5,498 bases of DNA from NCBI GenBank assembly GCA_937975655.1, contig CALJTZ010000359.1, positions 1-5,498 on the forward strand, given 5' to 3'. Under the pieces are notes generated by a model that made no database searches, was not told where the DNA came from, and saw only the letters and a list, made by a program, of their open reading frames with translations. A program made the position numbers and the translations under genes. Source of the stretch: an uncultured Synechococcus sp. GTDB taxonomy: Bacteria > Cyanobacteriota > Cyanobacteriia > PCC-6307 > Cyanobiaceae. Below are positions 4,263-5,498 of the stretch, one piece after another (the first letter of the stretch is position 1; each line of letters starts with the position of its first letter).

Positions 4263-5498
4263 TGGCCAATCGCGATCGGCAACGGCTGCTGCGTCTGATC
4301 CCTTACCTGGGCCGCGACCGCCGGCGTCTGCTCCTCACCCTGGTGCTGCTGATCCCGGTGGCGGGTGCCGCAGCGGTGCAGCCCTTGCTGGTGGGCCAGG
4401 CCATCTCGGCCCTGCGCCACGAGCCGGTGATGCCCTGGCTCACGGGCCAGCCGGTTCCTCAGCAGTTGCAGACGCTGGTGACCCTGCTGCTGGTGGCCGT
4501 GTTGGTGCGGCTCGGCTTGCAGGGCGTGCAGAGCTTCAACGTGCAGGCCGTAGGCCAGCGGCTCACCGCACGCATCCGCAACGACCTGTTCGCCCACGCG
4601 CTGGATCTGTCCCTGCGCTTCCACGACCGCACGCCGGTGGGCAAGTTGCTCACCCGCCTCACCAGCGATGTGGATGCCCTGGCGGAGGTGTTCGGCAGCG
4701 GTGCTGTGGGGATCCTGGCCGACCTGGTGACCCTGCTGGTGATCGCGATCACGATGATCTCGATCGAGCCACGCCTGGGCGTGATGCTGCTGGCCACCCA
4801 GGTGCCGGTGACCCTGGCGATCCTGTGGCTGCAGAAGCGCTACCGCAAGGCCAACTACCGCGTTCGCGAGGAGCTCAGCCAGCTCAATGCCGACCTGCAG
4901 GAAAACCTCCAGGGATTGGAGGTGGTGCAGATGTTCCGCCGTGAGGCGTTCAACAGCGCCCGCTTCGCCCGCACCACCGAGGCCTACCGCAAGGCGGTGG
5001 ACGGCACGATCCTCTACGACTCAGCCATCTCCGCCCTGATCGAATGGGTGGCCCTCACCGCCATCGCCGTGGTGCTGGCCCTGGGGGGCTGGATGGTGAC
5101 GGCCGGGGTGATGGGGCTGGGCACCCTCACCACCTTCATTCTCTATTCCCAGCGCTTGTTTGATCCCCTGCGCCAGCTGGCGGAGCGCTTCACCCAGATC
5201 CAGGGTGGCCTCACGGCGGTGGAGCGGATTGGCGAGCTGCTCGAGGAGCCCATCGAAATCATGGAGCTGCCCCTGGAGCAGCGCTCGGCCGGGGCCGTGG
5301 CCAGCGGGGGGGAGCGCAGCAGCGCCGGCGAGGTGATCTTCGAGAACGTTGGCTTCGCCTACCGGGACGACGACCCGATCCTCACGGATCTCTCCTTCCG
5401 GATTGCCCCCGGTGAGCATGTGGCCCTGGTGGGTCCCACCGGCTCAGGCAAGACCACGGTGATCCGGTTGCTTTGCCGCCTCTATGAGCCCCAGCGGG
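4262..5498 (+). CDS. Type I ABC exporter (MsbA/MdlB-like), fused membrane and ATPase domains; 3'-truncated by the window edge
   Basis: A half-transporter expected to dimerise in the membrane and export a lipid, drug or peptide using ATP. The frame is open for 412 codons from ATG 4262 to the edge. Six hydrophobic segments fit the exporter fold, at roughly residues 23-43, 69-90, 148-168, 171-189, 257-278 and 283-300. FHDRTPVGKLLTRLTSDVDAL (about 120-140) is the family's first intracellular loop and coupling region, and resembles MdlB/SmdB-type exporters. An ATPase domain begins near residue 356 (EVIFENVGFAY), with the A-loop Tyr there and Walker A GPTGSGKT at 391-398. Q-loop, signature and Walker B lie beyond the window. 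The linker before the ATPase domain is Ser/Gly/Ala/Glu-rich (about 341-355). The start overlaps the hisG stop (TGATG), has no visible Shine-Dalgarno, and probably depends on coupling to hisG translation. The substrate cannot be inferred. Confidence 0.95.
   Translation, partial: MANRDRQRLLRLIPYLGRDRRRLLLTLVLLIPVAGAAAVQPLLVGQAISALRHEPVMPWLTGQPVPQQLQTLVTLLLVAVLVRLGLQGVQSFNVQAVGQRLTARIRNDLFAHALDLSLRFHDRTPVGKLLTRLTSDVDALAEVFGSGAVGILADLVTLLVIAITMISIEPRLGVMLLATQVPVTLAILWLQKRYRKANYRVREELSQLNADLQENLQGLEVVQMFRREAFNSARFARTTEAYRKAVDGTILYDSAISALIEWVALTAIAVVLALGGWMVTAGVMGLGTLTTFILYSQRLFDPLRQLAERFTQIQGGLTAVERIGELLEEPIEIMELPLEQRSAGAVASGGERSSAGEVIFENVGFAYRDDDPILTDLSFRIAPGEHVALVGPTGSGKTTVIRLLCRLYEPQR

Noticed and set aside
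4265..4280. Near-palindrome containing GCGATCGG, one base from the cyanobacterial HIP1 octamer GCGATCGC
   Set aside because: Not an exact HIP1 and no exact copy was found by eye in the window; it encodes the exporter N-terminus.
29..4497. Several GCTGGTGG octamers (the E. coli Chi sequence)
   Set aside because: They follow from frequent CTG-GTG (Leu-Val) codons, and Chi in this form is not established for cyanobacteria.
3588..4624. Two long minus-strand open frames (196 and 232 codons) opposite hisG and the exporter
   Set aside because: His/Gln/Arg-rich shadow translations without family motifs; hisG and exporter motifs are on the plus strand.
4741..4765. Four GATC sites within 25 bp
   Set aside because: They arise from Ile ATC codons in the third membrane segment (VIAITMISIE); no origin-like or repeat context.
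4138..4944. A 268-codon plus-strand open frame overlapping hisG and the exporter in another frame
   Set aside because: Pro/Gly/Arg/Ala-rich out-of-frame reading; the exporter frame from 4262 has six hydrophobic segments and a Walker A.

Overview
The window is a compact, high-GC bacterial chromosome segment with strong G/C preference at third codon positions. It looks like a picocyanobacterium of the Cyanobium/Synechococcus type. The grounds are a FutC-like iron-transport ATPase, a short-form HisG, and the arrangement gloB / hisG / ABC exporter, which I recall from marine Synechococcus and Prochlorococcus but could not verify here. No rRNA, tRNA, insertion sequence, CRISPR array or phage gene was seen. 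The organism assignment is inference.

Layout, left to right. A 5'-truncated secreted M23 (LytM-type) peptidase (+) ends at 662, and its stop codon shares one base with the start of an AlkB-family Fe(II)/2-oxoglutarate dioxygenase (+, 662-1369). The dioxygenase runs 112 bp into the 3' end of ridA, which lies on the minus strand (1258-1644). Twenty-seven bp beyond the ridA start, a FutC/FbpC-type ABC ATPase (+, 1672-2820) begins divergently. It ends 3 bp from the stop of gloB (-, 2824-3585). Twenty-nine bp beyond the gloB start, hisG (+, 3615-4262) begins divergently. Its stop shares one base with the start of a type I ABC exporter (+, 4262 to beyond 5498). No gene-free stretch exceeds 29 bp.

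Functionally these are housekeeping genes: cell-wall hydrolysis, alkylation-damage reversal, enamine/imine detoxification, iron-import energisation, glyoxalase II, the first step of histidine synthesis, and lipid or drug export. Two transcription units are probable: M23-alkB and hisG-exporter. Nothing suggests that all seven genes form one pathway, and I do not see a new defence or metabolic system. The points of interest are architectural. They include a probable lost stop codon that makes alkB overlap ridA, a 9-11 bp hairpin just upstream of the exporter start, a perfect dyad in the 29 bp gloB/hisG spacer, and tail-to-tail genes with no room for terminators.
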